A DNA stretch of 64,000 nucleotides, taken from positions 186,001-250,000 of the forward strand of contig CBIHOV010000003.1 of assembly GCA_966211765.1 (NCBI GenBank), read 5' to 3'. Below, one piece after another: positions 26,287 to 35,564 of the stretch (positions are counted from its first letter, which is position 1; each line of letters begins with the position of its first letter). The DNA is from Paraflavitalea sp966211765. Lineage in GTDB: Bacteria; Bacteroidota; Bacteroidia; Chitinophagales; Chitinophagaceae. The notes below the pieces were generated by a model that was not told the origin of the DNA, searched no databases, and saw nothing but the letters and a program-made list of their open reading frames with translations. Position numbers and translations under genes: made by a program.

Positions 26287-28794
26287 CTATCGCATCTCAT
26301 CCGCCGACAGTTGCCAGTTGTGATCATAAAAACCGGCCATCTTCAACGCACTAGCCCCACTGTGCAACATATCCAGCCCAAATACCATAAAATCAGGGAA
26401 GCCGCTTGCGCCTGCATAATATTGATTGGCAGAAGCCGCCTGCATGCCTTTAATACCACTGCCACCTACTACTGCCACAGAGGCAATACGTGAGCTACGG
26501 ATGGGCCACACGATATAAGCGCCCAACTCATCACCCGTCAGGGTTTTATCACCGGCTGTTATTTTATTGCGCTCCATTTGTATAGGACAGTCACTTAGCA
26601 ATAAGTTCCAGGCGCTATTGGTAGATTTGTTGCCGTAGAGGATCACGCCGCGATCTTTATATTTATCCAGCGAAAAGTCTTTATCAGCAATGATATCAAC
26701 TGCACCATTACCCCGGTAATACCAGGTTTCTGCATCGAAATTTGCTTTCTCCAGGCTCCAGGCATTTTCTTCTTTGGAACCTGTTGTACCATATACCAAT
26801 ACCATGTTGTGATTAAAGGCGTCTTTGAATGTGCCATAGCGGTGCGGGCCTTTTTGCCAGGCATCAGGCTGGGTAGTGATCACCCATTGGCGGGCTTCTT
26901 TCAGTAGCACCAGGCTGTCGCTGTTGCTTTTGGTGATATAGGTGATAGCAGTACCACTATCAAGCGTCACTTTAACAGCAGCACCCGCTGCAAAATCTTT
27001 GAGGTCAAACTTCAGCAGGCGGATATTCTGTGTAGTACCGCTGATGCTGGCAGCAGCCCTGTCTCTGCGCAGCTGTATACGGCTGTACTGTAAAGGTTGT
27101 GTTTGTTGCAGGATCGTAGCCCAGCGAAAGGAGGCCGATATGCCCGGGCTGGCCGTACTGAAATCAATGGTATTAACACTGCTATCGGCCAGGCGGTGAT
27201 GCCATTGAAAGAAATCAAACAATGGTTTCCAGTCCACACTGTGATCACCAAACCAATGACTGCCGCCGGGGTATTCATAATAGCTAAGGTCGGGGTGAAA
27301 CTCACCCAGTTGTTTGCGCATCTGGCGGGCATAATTGACTGATACCGTTCTGTCATCATCCCCATGGAATATGTACACGCCATGCGCTTTGTAATTGGTA
27401 GCCAGTTTCGGTACATCGCTTTGGTTACCGGAACGCAGGAGCAATTGTTCCATGGGGTTGTTGCTGCTATCGGGTATCAGGCCATCGGCCGAACCGTAGC
27501 CTTTCATGGTGGGATAACCTGCACAGGGTGCAATGGCGGCCCACTGATCGGGATAGGTAGCGCCGAGAAACCAGGTACCGTGACCGCCCATGGAATGGCC
27601 GGTGAGGTAAATATTTTGCGGATCGGGTTTAAACCTGTCTTTGGCAATGCCTAATACTTCCAAAGCATCGAGCCTTCCCCAGTCTTCCCAGTTAAAACCA
27701 CGTGGCCGGCGATTGGTGGCTGCCACCAGCGTGCCCCAATCTTTGGGTTTATAGGCCCTGGCCTGGTTGATGGCTTCCACGCCGGCTCCATGCACGCTCA
27801 GGAATAAAGCGCTTTTGCTGGTATTGGTACCTGACTGCGGCGTGACGGAATAGTATTGCAGGCTGCCATCAATGGCGCTGGTGAATGTGCTGTTGTATTG
27901 TTCGGATGCTGTGACCGCTTCGATGGTGAGTTTTTTCTCATCCAGTGCTTTCCCTTTATCCAGTAAGGTAAGGGTACAATCGTACTTGCCTTTGGCCTGT
28001 ACTCCGGTTCCATCAAAGCTGAACGGGATCTTGCGGGATGATAAGGCTGGAATAACTGGTACTGCTACCGACACCTGTTTGCCTTCGAAACTGGTTTTGA
28101 TGAGCAGGTTGGTCAATGGTTTGGTCGTTGTATTTGAGACCACCAGGGCTCCCTGCAAAATGCCGGTCTGGTGATTGAGCACCACGAAAGGTAAAGTGGG
28201 ATCTTCTGTATTGAGCAATACCGGTTTTTCGGGGAAGATGAGGCTGGCTACTGCTGAAGCGCCACGCAGGTAGAATTCATTAAGTCCCTTTTTGAGCATG
28301 ATGGGAATGTAAAGGTACCCCATGCTGTAGGGATCGCCGGTGTGTTGTACACCATTTACAAATAGTCCGCTGTTGCCTTTGATATTGATCAGAGCGGCCT
28401 GCGCTTTGGGAGATGTGTAGGAAAGATAGATATAGCTGCCACCGGCGCCCAGTCCGCCCCTGGTAGCTCCCGGCGTAACACCCGGACCAGCCGGTGCTCC
28501 ACCCCTGCCCATTCCGCCTCGTGGGCGCAGGCGATTGGTACTGTCGGCCTCAATGGGTTGCCATACGATGGCTTGTCCTCTTTCATTGGCGCCAATGGTA
28601 TCGCCGGCTGCGGGTGTTTTCAAAGTGCCGCTGTAGAGGCGATAAGCCAGCTCATCACTGTATACGGCTTCCCGGCCATAGCGGCTGGGGAGATTGGCAA
28701 TAAGGCCTTTTTTGAAATAGACTTCCTGGGCAATGACAGGGCAATTTGCCAGCAGGCAACGGAGCAGGGCGAACATGAACAATGATCTCATCAT
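26287..28794 (-). CDS. Secreted alpha/beta-hydrolase (prolyl-oligopeptidase-like esterase)
   Basis: The 835-residue protein has a signal peptide (MMRSLFMFALLRCLLANCPVIAQ). Residues about 90-125 form a Gly/Pro-rich insert (RPRGGMGRGGAPAGPGVTPG). The catalytic alpha/beta-hydrolase domain (about 300-560) carries the nucleophile elbow GHSMGGHGTW, the acid in IFHGDDDRTVS and the base in YPGGSHWFG. A further domain of about 250 residues follows with NKSTNSAWNLLLSDCPIQM, typical of large peptidase/esterase proteins of gut and soil Bacteroidota. It probably hydrolyses ester-linked decorations or peptides outside the cytoplasm. The stop is 92 bases before the propeller-like gene. Confidence 0.82.
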   Translation of the reverse strand: MMRSLFMFALLRCLLANCPVIAQEVYFKKGLIANLPSRYGREAVYSDELAYRLYSGTLKTPAAGDTIGANERGQAIVWQPIEADSTNRLRPRGGMGRGGAPAGPGVTPGATRGGLGAGGSYIYLSYTSPKAQAALINIKGNSGLFVNGVQHTGDPYSMGYLYIPIMLKKGLNEFYLRGASAVASLIFPEKPVLLNTEDPTLPFVVLNHQTGILQGALVVSNTTTKPLTNLLIKTSFEGKQVSVAVPVIPALSSRKIPFSFDGTGVQAKGKYDCTLTLLDKGKALDEKKLTIEAVTASEQYNSTFTSAIDGSLQYYSVTPQSGTNTSKSALFLSVHGAGVEAINQARAYKPKDWGTLVAATNRRPRGFNWEDWGRLDALEVLGIAKDRFKPDPQNIYLTGHSMGGHGTWFLGATYPDQWAAIAPCAGYPTMKGYGSADGLIPDSSNNPMEQLLLRSGNQSDVPKLATNYKAHGVYIFHGDDDRTVSVNYARQMRKQLGEFHPDLSYYEYPGGSHWFGDHSVDWKPLFDFFQWHHRLADSSVNTIDFSTASPGISASFRWATILQQTQPLQYSRIQLRRDRAAASISGTTQNIRLLKFDLKDFAAGAAVKVTLDSGTAITYITKSNSDSLVLLKEARQWVITTQPDAWQKGPHRYGTFKDAFNHNMVLVYGTTGSKEENAWSLEKANFDAETWYYRGNGAVDIIADKDFSLDKYKDRGVILYGNKSTNSAWNLLLSDCPIQMERNKITAGDKTLTGDELGAYIVWPIRSSRIASVAVVGGSGIKGMQAASANQYYAGASGFPDFMVFGLDMLHSGASALKMAGFYDHNWQLSADEMR

Positions 28795-28969
28795 AATGCA
28801 GGGACTGTAATGGGTTGGGCTTTCAATAGATTATTTTTCAGTCGATAGAAGCTGTACGCTTGCAGGCGTGCCACTTTTGAGGGTATAAAATTACATGAAT
28901 AAATAACCCGATGACGCTGGCATTTTCAAGTATTAGCTATTATTTTAGGGGATTGAAACATCCCCATAG

Positions 28970-29311
28970 ATGAAAAACATCAGTAGAAAGTTTGCAGAGT
29001 ACTTGCTCAACAATTTTATTGGCAATTTCCTGGGCTTTGCGATTGGCATGGCCTCCAGCCGGCTCGTCTCTCATTTTTTTACTACCCGGCGACTAAAAAA
29101 CCTATGGGGCCTCACTTCCCGCAAAACAGTCGTTGACAGGGATACCTTCCATGGCATGGAATGGGCAATTGCCATTATCATCGGGTTTATTGTTTTTGAG
29201 ATCGTTTCAAAATGGGTGAAAAAGAAGACGGATCAACTATTGCCCAAATACAAATTTACCCGGTGGATGGCAGCAGAACCGGTGGAGGAAGCTGCTGAAG
29301 CTAAAGCATAA
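28970..29311 (+). CDS. Small membrane protein of unknown function
   Basis: The 113-residue protein has two hydrophobic segments (about 14-32, NFIGNFLGFAIGMASSRLV, and 62-80, WAIAIIIGFIVFEIVSKWV) followed by a Lys-rich stretch and an acidic Ala/Glu tail (EPVEEAAEAKA). I do not recognise the family. A hairpin GGGGAT/ATCCCC (28948-28953, 28960-28965) lies just before the ATG. Divergent from the esterase gene and 258 bases before a permease gene; no partner is apparent. Confidence 0.6.
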   Translation: MKNISRKFAEYLLNNFIGNFLGFAIGMASSRLVSHFFTTRRLKNLWGLTSRKTVVDRDTFHGMEWAIAIIIGFIVFEIVSKWVKKKTDQLLPKYKFTRWMAAEPVEEAAEAKA

Positions 29312-29569
29312 AACATGGGGGAAGACTTAAAATACGAAACCCGGAAGTATGATTGCTTAGGGACGACCGGGAATAGGATACAGCAAATATAAGGCCTTCT
29401 CAAAAAGTTCCAGAAACTTAATAAAAAAGAGTCAGTCAAAGAAAAGTGAACACCGGGTGTATCAAAAACGGACAGCACAAATCGTCCATCTCATACAATT
29501 CACTGATAACCACCCGGTAGGAAAACTGTCATACTATTTGTAGCGCATGGTATACTTAACCCTTCAGCC

Positions 29570-31975
29570 ATGTTCAAAAACTACTTCAAAACTGCTTTCC
29601 GGAACTTCCGTCGTAACAAAGTCTATTCCATCATCAATATTCTTGGTCTGAGCCTGGGCCTGGCCTGCGGCATGTTGATCATCTTGTATGTAAAGGATGA
29701 ATTGAGCTACGACCGGTTTCATACCCAGGTAAATCAGCTATACCGTATAGGCATGCAAAGGGTGAAGCCCGACGGCAGCACAGAGAGTAAAGGCGGTTAC
29801 ACGGGTTATTTCCAGGGGCCCAGGTTCACTGCCAATATCCCGGAAATAAAAGCCTTTGTAAGGGTACAGAACAACCAGCGGGATATTAAGGCAGGTACAG
29901 CCATCAAATCGCTGGAAGTACACCTGGTAGACTCCAACTTCTTTAGTGCATTCAGCTTTCCCCTGCTCAGTGGCAATCCGAAAACAGCTTTGCTCGATCC
30001 CCATGCGGTGGTGATCTCAGAAGAATTAGCACTCACGCAGTTTGGCACGAAGGAAGCACTGGGCAAAACGATTGTCATCAAAAGTGAAGAAGGCGAGTTT
30101 GTGCCCCATAATGTAACAGGAGTAACTAAGAAATGTCCCCAAAACTCTTCTTTAAAGTTCAGTATGCTGTTGCCAATGCAGGTGTCGAAAGAAACAGAGG
30201 CGCAGAATATGAACTGGATGAATTACTTCCTGAGCACTTTTGTAGTGATGAACCCAGGTGCGAATCCGCTGGCAGTAGAGACGAAAATGAATCAGGTGTA
30301 CGAAAAGGACGCGAAGGCATCGATCAAAATATCGGCGGAGCAATATGGCGATAATGCCAACACTAGTTTCAGCCTGCAACCCTTTACCGATATCCATTTA
30401 AGCGTGGATTACGGGGCTAGTAATGGCCTTACGGATGCCAGCAAGCCCATGTACTCTTATATACTTTCGGGCATTGCGCTTTTTATCCTGCTCATTGCCT
30501 GCATCAACTTTGTAAACCTTACAGTAGCCCGATCTCTAAAGCGCGCCAAAGAGATCGGCATCCGCAAAGTGATTGGCGGCGATCGCCGGCAGCTGATGGT
30601 ACAATTCCTGGGCGAGTCATTCTTTTTATGTTTTATTGCTTTTGTACTGGCCGTGCTGATGGTACAACTGGTGCTACCGGTATTCAATGAACTTTCCAAT
30701 AAAGCACTGGCCCTGTCGTACTTATTTGATGCCAAACTGATCAGTGTATATATCGGGTTATTTATAGTAACGAGCCTGTTGGCAGGTTTTTATCCTTCGC
30801 TTGTATTATCGGCCTATAGTCCGGTGAAGACACTGTACAGCCGGTTTACCCTGGCCGGAAAAAGCTACCTACAAAAGAGTCTGGTCGTGCTACAGTTTAC
30901 ACTGGCTTCCTTCCTGATCATTGCAACGATCACCATTTATACGCAATTCAACTACCTCACCAATGAAAAACTGGGATACGATGATAGTAACCTTGTATCG
31001 GCCAACCTGCCCAATTTTAGTGTTAAAGCGAAAAAAGCTGCTTTATTAAAAGAAGAGTTGATGAAGAGCCCGGCCATTGTGGATGTGGCCTGTAAGAATG
31101 GCGGTACCTGGACTACAGTAGCCAAGGTGAATGGATCAACAGAAATTTCCTTTGCCTATGAAACGGTGAATGAAGGTTATATCCCCTTGCTAAAAATACC
31201 TGTAATCAAAGGCCGGAGTTTTTCCAATGATTATCCTTCCGACTCTACGCATTCAGTAGTCGTGAATGAGGCCTTTGTACAAAAGGCAGGATGGACAGAT
31301 CCCATTGGCCAGGAAGTAAACTTCTGGTATAATAACAATGAAAAGTATGTGGTGATCGGGGTGGTAAAAGATTATCATTATGCTGCTTTGACACAGAAAA
31401 TAGAACCGCAACTGTTTACGATGAAGCCGGGAAATTCTTTTGGTCTGGCCTTTATCAAGATCAGGCCGGAGGGCGCCACAGCAGGCCTGCAGCATATAGA
31501 AAAGACTTTTAAGAGCTTGTATCCCAATAGTCCTTATTACTATATTTTCAAAGACCAGGAAAACCTGGAGAATTATGAAGCAGAAGCGCGGTGGAAGAAG
31601 ATCATGTTGTTTGGCGCTGTGCTCACCATTTTCATTTCCTGTATTGGGTTGTTTGGGTTGTCGGTATTGTCTGCAGAGAAACGTGTGAAGGAGATTGGTA
31701 TCCGTAAAGTGCTAGGTGCCTCGGTGAGCCATGTGGTGACCATTCTATCAAGGGACTTCATGATACTGGTAACACTTGCTTTGATCATATCCATTCCGCT
31801 TGCCTGGATGGCAGCAAATGCCTGGCTGGCCAATTATCCCTACCGCATCAGCGTAAGCTGGTGGATGTTTGCCCTGGCAGGCATACTGGTAGCGTTGGTA
31901 GCTGTGGTTACCATCAGTTTTAATGCATTGAAAGCGGCTGTTGCTAATCCGGTGAAGAGTTTGCGGACGGAGTGA
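29570..31975 (+). CDS. ABC-type permease with two FtsX/MacB domains
   Basis: The 801-residue inner-membrane protein contains two MacB-type periplasmic core plus FtsX units. The first begins NYFKTAFRNFRRNKVYSIINILGLSLGLACG (helix about 21-43), and three helices follow at about 290-420 with SLKRAKEIGIRKVIGGDRRQLM. The second unit repeats the pattern and ends with AEKRVKEIGIRKVLGASVSHVV and helices to the C-terminus. Such fused permeases in Bacteroidota work with a separate ATPase in efflux or lipoprotein/macrolide-type mechanotransmission; no ATPase gene is adjacent here. The 258-base gap upstream holds an ACACC-G-GGTGT palindrome (about 29449-29459) but no clear promoter. Confidence 0.88.
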   Translation: MFKNYFKTAFRNFRRNKVYSIINILGLSLGLACGMLIILYVKDELSYDRFHTQVNQLYRIGMQRVKPDGSTESKGGYTGYFQGPRFTANIPEIKAFVRVQNNQRDIKAGTAIKSLEVHLVDSNFFSAFSFPLLSGNPKTALLDPHAVVISEELALTQFGTKEALGKTIVIKSEEGEFVPHNVTGVTKKCPQNSSLKFSMLLPMQVSKETEAQNMNWMNYFLSTFVVMNPGANPLAVETKMNQVYEKDAKASIKISAEQYGDNANTSFSLQPFTDIHLSVDYGASNGLTDASKPMYSYILSGIALFILLIACINFVNLTVARSLKRAKEIGIRKVIGGDRRQLMVQFLGESFFLCFIAFVLAVLMVQLVLPVFNELSNKALALSYLFDAKLISVYIGLFIVTSLLAGFYPSLVLSAYSPVKTLYSRFTLAGKSYLQKSLVVLQFTLASFLIIATITIYTQFNYLTNEKLGYDDSNLVSANLPNFSVKAKKAALLKEELMKSPAIVDVACKNGGTWTTVAKVNGSTEISFAYETVNEGYIPLLKIPVIKGRSFSNDYPSDSTHSVVVNEAFVQKAGWTDPIGQEVNFWYNNNEKYVVIGVVKDYHYAALTQKIEPQLFTMKPGNSFGLAFIKIRPEGATAGLQHIEKTFKSLYPNSPYYYIFKDQENLENYEAEARWKKIMLFGAVLTIFISCIGLFGLSVLSAEKRVKEIGIRKVLGASVSHVVTILSRDFMILVTLALIISIPLAWMAANAWLANYPYRISVSWWMFALAGILVALVAVVTISFNALKAAVANPVKSLRTE

Positions 31976-32012
31976 ATGGAGTGTAGTATATTGCCGATAG
32001 TAAACAAATTTT

Positions 32013-32639
32013 ATGAAAAGAGGCCTTGTTGCACTCCTAACGGTATTCGTAGTAGTTACGGGATTTCAGTCGGATCGCTCTATCCGTATTGATGGGATCA
32101 TGGGGCAATCTGAATGGCAGGGCGCGGAAGAATGGCTATTTAAAGATGGTTATAAACTCCTCATTAAAAGGGATAAGGAAACATTGTATGGAGTAATTAC
32201 CAGTGAAAATAAATATTGGGCGCACCTATACATTTCGGACAATTCGCTTATCAAGGTCATGCATGTATCCGCTGCGCTGGGAACTGTCGATTACAAAAGG
32301 AAGAATAAAATCTGGCTTACAACTGATACGTTTAATTACAAGATCCGTGACAAGGTCTACAATTCAAATACGGAAGCGGCCATGCTGATTTATTATGCTG
32401 CCTACGGATGGGTTGCGAACAATAATAACCTGGGAAGTGGCAAGACTATTGAATTTCAGGTCAATATTAAAGAATGGAAAGGACCGCTGTACTTTGCCTG
32501 TGTGATGGCGAATTACAATATGAAATTACATGGCTTTCCAGCCAAACTTAATGACAATACAAAGCTTTCGCGACTGGTGCAAGGTAATTCACCTGACTCA
32601 CTGAGATTTGAACCTGGTACCTGGAAGAGAATAAAGTAG
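32013..32639 (+). CDS. Secreted CBM9/DOMON-like domain protein
   Basis: The 208-residue protein has a signal peptide (MKRGLVALLTVFVVVTGFQ) followed directly by IRIDGIMGQSEWQGAEEWLF and LLIKRDKETLYGVIT, the opening pattern of CBM9/DOMON-like beta-sandwich domains that bind sugars or haem. The rest (KTIEFQVNIKEW, YFACVMANYN) fits the same fold. It is 37 bases after the permease gene and convergent with the MocR gene, with 11 bases between the stops. No ligand can be named. Confidence 0.6.
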   Translation: MKRGLVALLTVFVVVTGFQSDRSIRIDGIMGQSEWQGAEEWLFKDGYKLLIKRDKETLYGVITSENKYWAHLYISDNSLIKVMHVSAALGTVDYKRKNKIWLTTDTFNYKIRDKVYNSNTEAAMLIYYAAYGWVANNNNLGSGKTIEFQVNIKEWKGPLYFACVMANYNMKLHGFPAKLNDNTKLSRLVQGNSPDSLRFEPGTWKRIK

Positions 32640-32650
32640 ACAGGTATTTT

Positions 32651-34069
32651 TTATTGCTGAATCATCTTCGCAAGATTGCCCAGCTTTTTTAGTTTCAACT
32701 GCAGGTCATCCGTCCAGGGTAAACCAAAGCACAATCGCATGCAATGCTGAAACTGATTTTGGAGGGTGAACATCCTTCCCGGGGCAATGCTGATGTGTTG
32801 CTTTAAGGCTAATTCATATAATTCAATGGTATCAATTCCAGCAGGAAATTCCACCCAAAGGGCGAGTCCACCTTGTGGCCTGCTTGTTTTTGTACCCTCC
32901 GGAAAGAATTGGGCTATGGCATTCAGGTAATTTTGATAATTGCCCTGCACCGTACGACGGAGATTGCGCAGGTGGTGATCATACCGGGCACTCTTCAGGA
33001 AATTGGCTACCACTTCCTGGGTAATGGCCGTAGAAGAGATGGCATGAACCAGCTTTAACTTCAATATCTTCTCCTTGTATTTACCCGGCGCTATCCAGCC
33101 CACCCGGTAACCGGGAGCCAAAGTCTTGGATATCGAACTGCACCATAAAACATTTCCCTCTGTATCAAAAGTCTTGCAACACTTAGGACGTTGGGTACCG
33201 AAATAAAGATCTCCATATACATCATCCTCGATCAGTGGAATACCATGCTTCGACAACAGTGCCACCACTTCTCTTTTGCTTTCATCAGGCATACAACTGC
33301 CCAATGGCGTATTAAAGTTGGGAACCAACAGGCATAGGTCGATCTTTGGGATCGCCTTCTTCAGCGCCTCGATCTGTATACCTGTTATAGGGTGTGTAGG
33401 CAATTCAAGAACTTTCAGACCCAGACTTACGGCCAATTGTAAGATCCCGGGATAACAGGGACTTTCAATGGCAATGGTATCACCGGGCTTTCCCACCGCC
33501 ATCAGGCAAAGCGATAAAGCGTCCATGCCACCACTTGTCGTTATCAGGTCATCTTCCTGCAAGGCAGCACCCCAGGTAAGGGCCCGCGAAGCCACCATGC
33601 GCCGTAATTTTTCATTGCCTTGCAGCATCTCATAAGCCGCTCCTCCCCCACGAAGCTCCCTGGTAGCCTGCACCATCTCTTTGTTCAATTTTGCCAATGG
33701 CAACAAAGCCCCGGAAGGAACCGCAATGGAAAACTGGGTGAGCTTATTGCTACCCATATGGGAATATACTTTCCGGATCAGGTCATTCGGATCTTTATAA
33801 TGAGCACTGGTTGCAGGTTTACTGATTGCAGGAAGGGGAAGTTTCTGATAGGGCAACTGACTTACAAAATATCCCGACTGTGGTTTCGATTCTATGAGTG
33901 ATTGTGCTTCCAGCTCTAAGAATATACGTTTGGCTGTATTCATACTAATGTTGTGCTCTTCGCATAACATTCTTACGGATGGCAACCGGTCGCCGGGCTT
34001 CAGCACTTCATTTCTTATCAGCCTGGCGAAGTTGTTTGATATCTCGATGTAAATGAAATTGTCTTTCAT
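32651..34069 (-). CDS. MocR-type regulator: GntR DNA-binding domain fused to PLP aminotransferase fold
   Basis: The protein is 472 residues from the ATG at 34069. A winged-helix GntR domain (about 1-70: IYIEISNNFARLIRNEVLKPGDRLPSVRMLCEEHNISMNTAKRIFLELE) is followed by a fold-type I aminotransferase domain (about 110-465) with SGGMDALSLCLMAVGKPGD, EDDVYGDLYFG and the PLP lysine in SSISKTLAPGYRVGW. Longer in-frame starts (34171) lie in the operator region and are unlikely. MocR proteins bind two direct repeats and respond to PLP or amines. The gene is divergent from an EamA exporter, and direct repeats lie between them, so it likely controls that exporter and itself. Its -7 box is so close that the mRNA may be nearly leaderless. 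Confidence 0.92.
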   Translation of the reverse strand: MKDNFIYIEISNNFARLIRNEVLKPGDRLPSVRMLCEEHNISMNTAKRIFLELEAQSLIESKPQSGYFVSQLPYQKLPLPAISKPATSAHYKDPNDLIRKVYSHMGSNKLTQFSIAVPSGALLPLAKLNKEMVQATRELRGGGAAYEMLQGNEKLRRMVASRALTWGAALQEDDLITTSGGMDALSLCLMAVGKPGDTIAIESPCYPGILQLAVSLGLKVLELPTHPITGIQIEALKKAIPKIDLCLLVPNFNTPLGSCMPDESKREVVALLSKHGIPLIEDDVYGDLYFGTQRPKCCKTFDTEGNVLWCSSISKTLAPGYRVGWIAPGKYKEKILKLKLVHAISSTAITQEVVANFLKSARYDHHLRNLRRTVQGNYQNYLNAIAQFFPEGTKTSRPQGGLALWVEFPAGIDTIELYELALKQHISIAPGRMFTLQNQFQHCMRLCFGLPWTDDLQLKLKKLGNLAKMIQQ

Positions 34070-34074
34070 ATATA

Positions 34075-34106
34075 CAAATATAACTGTGTCCATCAAAAAT
34101 AACAAA
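34075..34106 (-). promoter_or_regulatory. Promoter of the MocR gene
   Basis: On the minus strand TTTG (34106-34103), 20 bases, then TATATTTG (34082-34075) fits the Bacteroidota -33/-7 consensus exactly. Only 5 bases separate the -7 box from the ATG at 34069, so transcription would start at or very near the start codon. One of the two operator repeats lies in the spacer directly beside the -7 box, as expected for autorepression. Confidence 0.65.
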
Positions 34107-34122
34107 ACTGGGACTGTGTCCA
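34083..34122. promoter_or_regulatory. Direct-repeat operator between the MocR and EamA genes
   Basis: ACTGTGTCCA occurs twice in the same orientation, at 34083-34092 and 34113-34122, 30 bases start to start (about three helical turns). MocR-type regulators such as GabR and PdxR are known to bind paired direct repeats in the gap to their divergent target. The proximal copy overlaps the MocR promoter. Confidence 0.65.
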
Positions 34123-34177
34123 CCGGCCAGCTATGACTATTTTTACATCCATCACAGTTTAAATCAAGCACGATATT

Positions 34178-35071
34178 ATGAATAGTGAATTATCGCTCAA
34201 CAAGCCAACAGTTGGCACTGCCGGCGGTTGGATCAATGGTTTTATTGGTATACTGATCTTCAGCGGCTCACTGCCTGCTACCAGGATAGCCATCGTAGAC
34301 TTTTCTCCGGTCTTTTTGACCGTGGCGCGTGCTTCAATTGCTGGCCTGGTAGCACTTTGTCTTTTATTACTATTTAAAGAAAAGCGCCCTGCCCGGAATC
34401 AGATCTTTCCCCTGGCAATTGTAGCAATAGGCGTGGTGGTTGGATACCCGCTGCTAAGCGCGCTGGCATTGAAATATGTAACCTCAGCACATTCCATCAT
34501 TTTCGTGGGCATGCTGCCGTTAACCACGGCACTATTCGCAGTACTACGTGGAGGCGAGCGTCCCCACTCGGCATTTTGGATATTCGCAACCCTGGGCAGT
34601 TCCTTTGTAATAGGCTATGCAATAGCGCAAGGTCTCAAGGTATCACCCATTGGCGATATCCTGATGTTGCTGGCGGTTATCGTATGCGGGCTCGGTTATG
34701 CGGAAGGAGCAAAACTGTCTAAAACGCTGGGGGGTTGGCAGGTTATTTCCTGGGCACTGGTGATCGCCTTGCCATTTATGGTTCCGCTGGGATTCATCAT
34801 GCGCCCATCGTCATTTGCAGCAATAAGTACAGGAGCGTGGATGGGCCTGGGTTATGTTTCACTGTTTAGTATGCTGATCGGCTTTATGTTCTGGTACCGG
34901 GGATTGGCCCAGGGTGGCACGGCAGCTGTAGGACAGTTGCAACTGTTGCAGCCCTTTTTTGGATTGGCCCTTGCCGCCACCTTGTTACATGAAACGGTAA
35001 GTCTGGGCATGTTGGGTGTCACCATCGGCATCATTCTTTGCGTTGCAGGATCAAAGAAATTCGCGAAGTAA
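34178..35071 (+). CDS. EamA/DMT-family membrane exporter
   Basis: The 297-residue protein has about ten hydrophobic helices in two EamA repeats: WINGFIGILIFSGSLPATRIAIVDFSPVFLTVARASIAGLVALCLLLLF opens repeat one, and SPIGDILMLLAVIVCGLGYAEGAKLSKTLGG opens repeat two. Drug/metabolite transporters of this kind export amino acids, amines or other small metabolites. Control by the divergent MocR gene suggests that the cargo or inducer is an amine- or vitamin-B6-related compound (inference). The best -7 candidate (TATTTTTA near 34138) is poor and lacks a -33 box, which fits activator-dependent transcription. Confidence 0.9.
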   Translation: MNSELSLNKPTVGTAGGWINGFIGILIFSGSLPATRIAIVDFSPVFLTVARASIAGLVALCLLLLFKEKRPARNQIFPLAIVAIGVVVGYPLLSALALKYVTSAHSIIFVGMLPLTTALFAVLRGGERPHSAFWIFATLGSSFVIGYAIAQGLKVSPIGDILMLLAVIVCGLGYAEGAKLSKTLGGWQVISWALVIALPFMVPLGFIMRPSSFAAISTGAWMGLGYVSLFSMLIGFMFWYRGLAQGGTAAVGQLQLLQPFFGLALAATLLHETVSLGMLGVTIGIILCVAGSKKFAK

Positions 35072-35171
35072 AGGCACTGCCCTGGCCATGACTGGTTAGA
35101 ATAATTAGGGGGCGCATGTTTATAGGTCCTGAGAAGTTGATATCCAGTACCGTTGCGCCCCTGCCGGCCTA

Positions 35172-35444
35172 TTAATCCTCGTCGGCATCTTCGTCCTCTT
35201 CGAGCCAGTCGAGGTAATCGCTGTACCACTCACTCAGCTCATCCAGCAAGCCTTGCAATTGGTTAGGATCATTGTTGAAGAAACCAGCCACATCATCTAT
35301 TTCTTCCACAATATCAATGTGCGCATTATCATCATCATCCTCTACCCTTTTGGCAACAAAACGGGGCTCCTGGGTATGGAAAATATACTCATTGTCCGGA
35401 TCAGTAACCGGATCGTCAGCTATCATAAACTTAGGTAAAGCCAT
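35172..35444 (-). CDS. Small highly acidic protein of unknown function
   Basis: The 90-residue cytoplasmic protein is strongly acidic (EDDDDNAHIDIVEEIDDV, LEEDEDADED at the C-terminus) with aromatic residues in the middle (EWYSDYLDWLEE). I know no function for it, though a protein of this kind looks like a conserved small protein and not a chance frame, because it has its own exact -7 promoter box 27 bases upstream and ends in a compact acidic tail. Converges with the EamA gene, separated by about 100 bases. Confidence 0.7.
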   Translation of the reverse strand: MALPKFMIADDPVTDPDNEYIFHTQEPRFVAKRVEDDDDNAHIDIVEEIDDVAGFFNNDPNQLQGLLDELSEWYSDYLDWLEEDEDADED

Positions 35445-35470
35445 AAATAATATTATTAAATAATTGAAAC

Positions 35471-35478
35471 CAAAGGTA
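35471..35478 (-). promoter_or_regulatory. -7 promoter box of the acidic small protein gene
   Basis: On the minus strand the sequence is TACCTTTG, an exact TAnnTTTG box, which puts the transcript start about 20 bases before the ATG at 35444. No TTTG is found at the -33 distance. Confidence 0.55.
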
Positions 35479-35510
35479 CTATGTAAAACGATCTGCCATC
35501 ACATAAACTC

Positions 35511-35531
35511 CCGGGTTTATTTTGAACCCGG
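35511..35531 (-). terminator. Hairpin after nhaA
   Basis: CCGGGTT (35511-35517) and AACCCGG (35525-35531) pair over 7 bp around a 7-base loop, 34 bases after the nhaA stop codon on the minus strand. The following U tract is poor, so termination may be weak or factor-aided. Confidence 0.45.
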
Positions 35532-35564
35532 AAAGCCTTTACCAACGCAGACTGTGCAATGATC

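Noticed and set aside
35109..35161. GGGGCGCA/TGCGCCCC inverted repeat between the EamA and acidic protein genes
   Set aside because: The 37-base loop is large and there is no U tract on either strand; not strong enough for a terminator.
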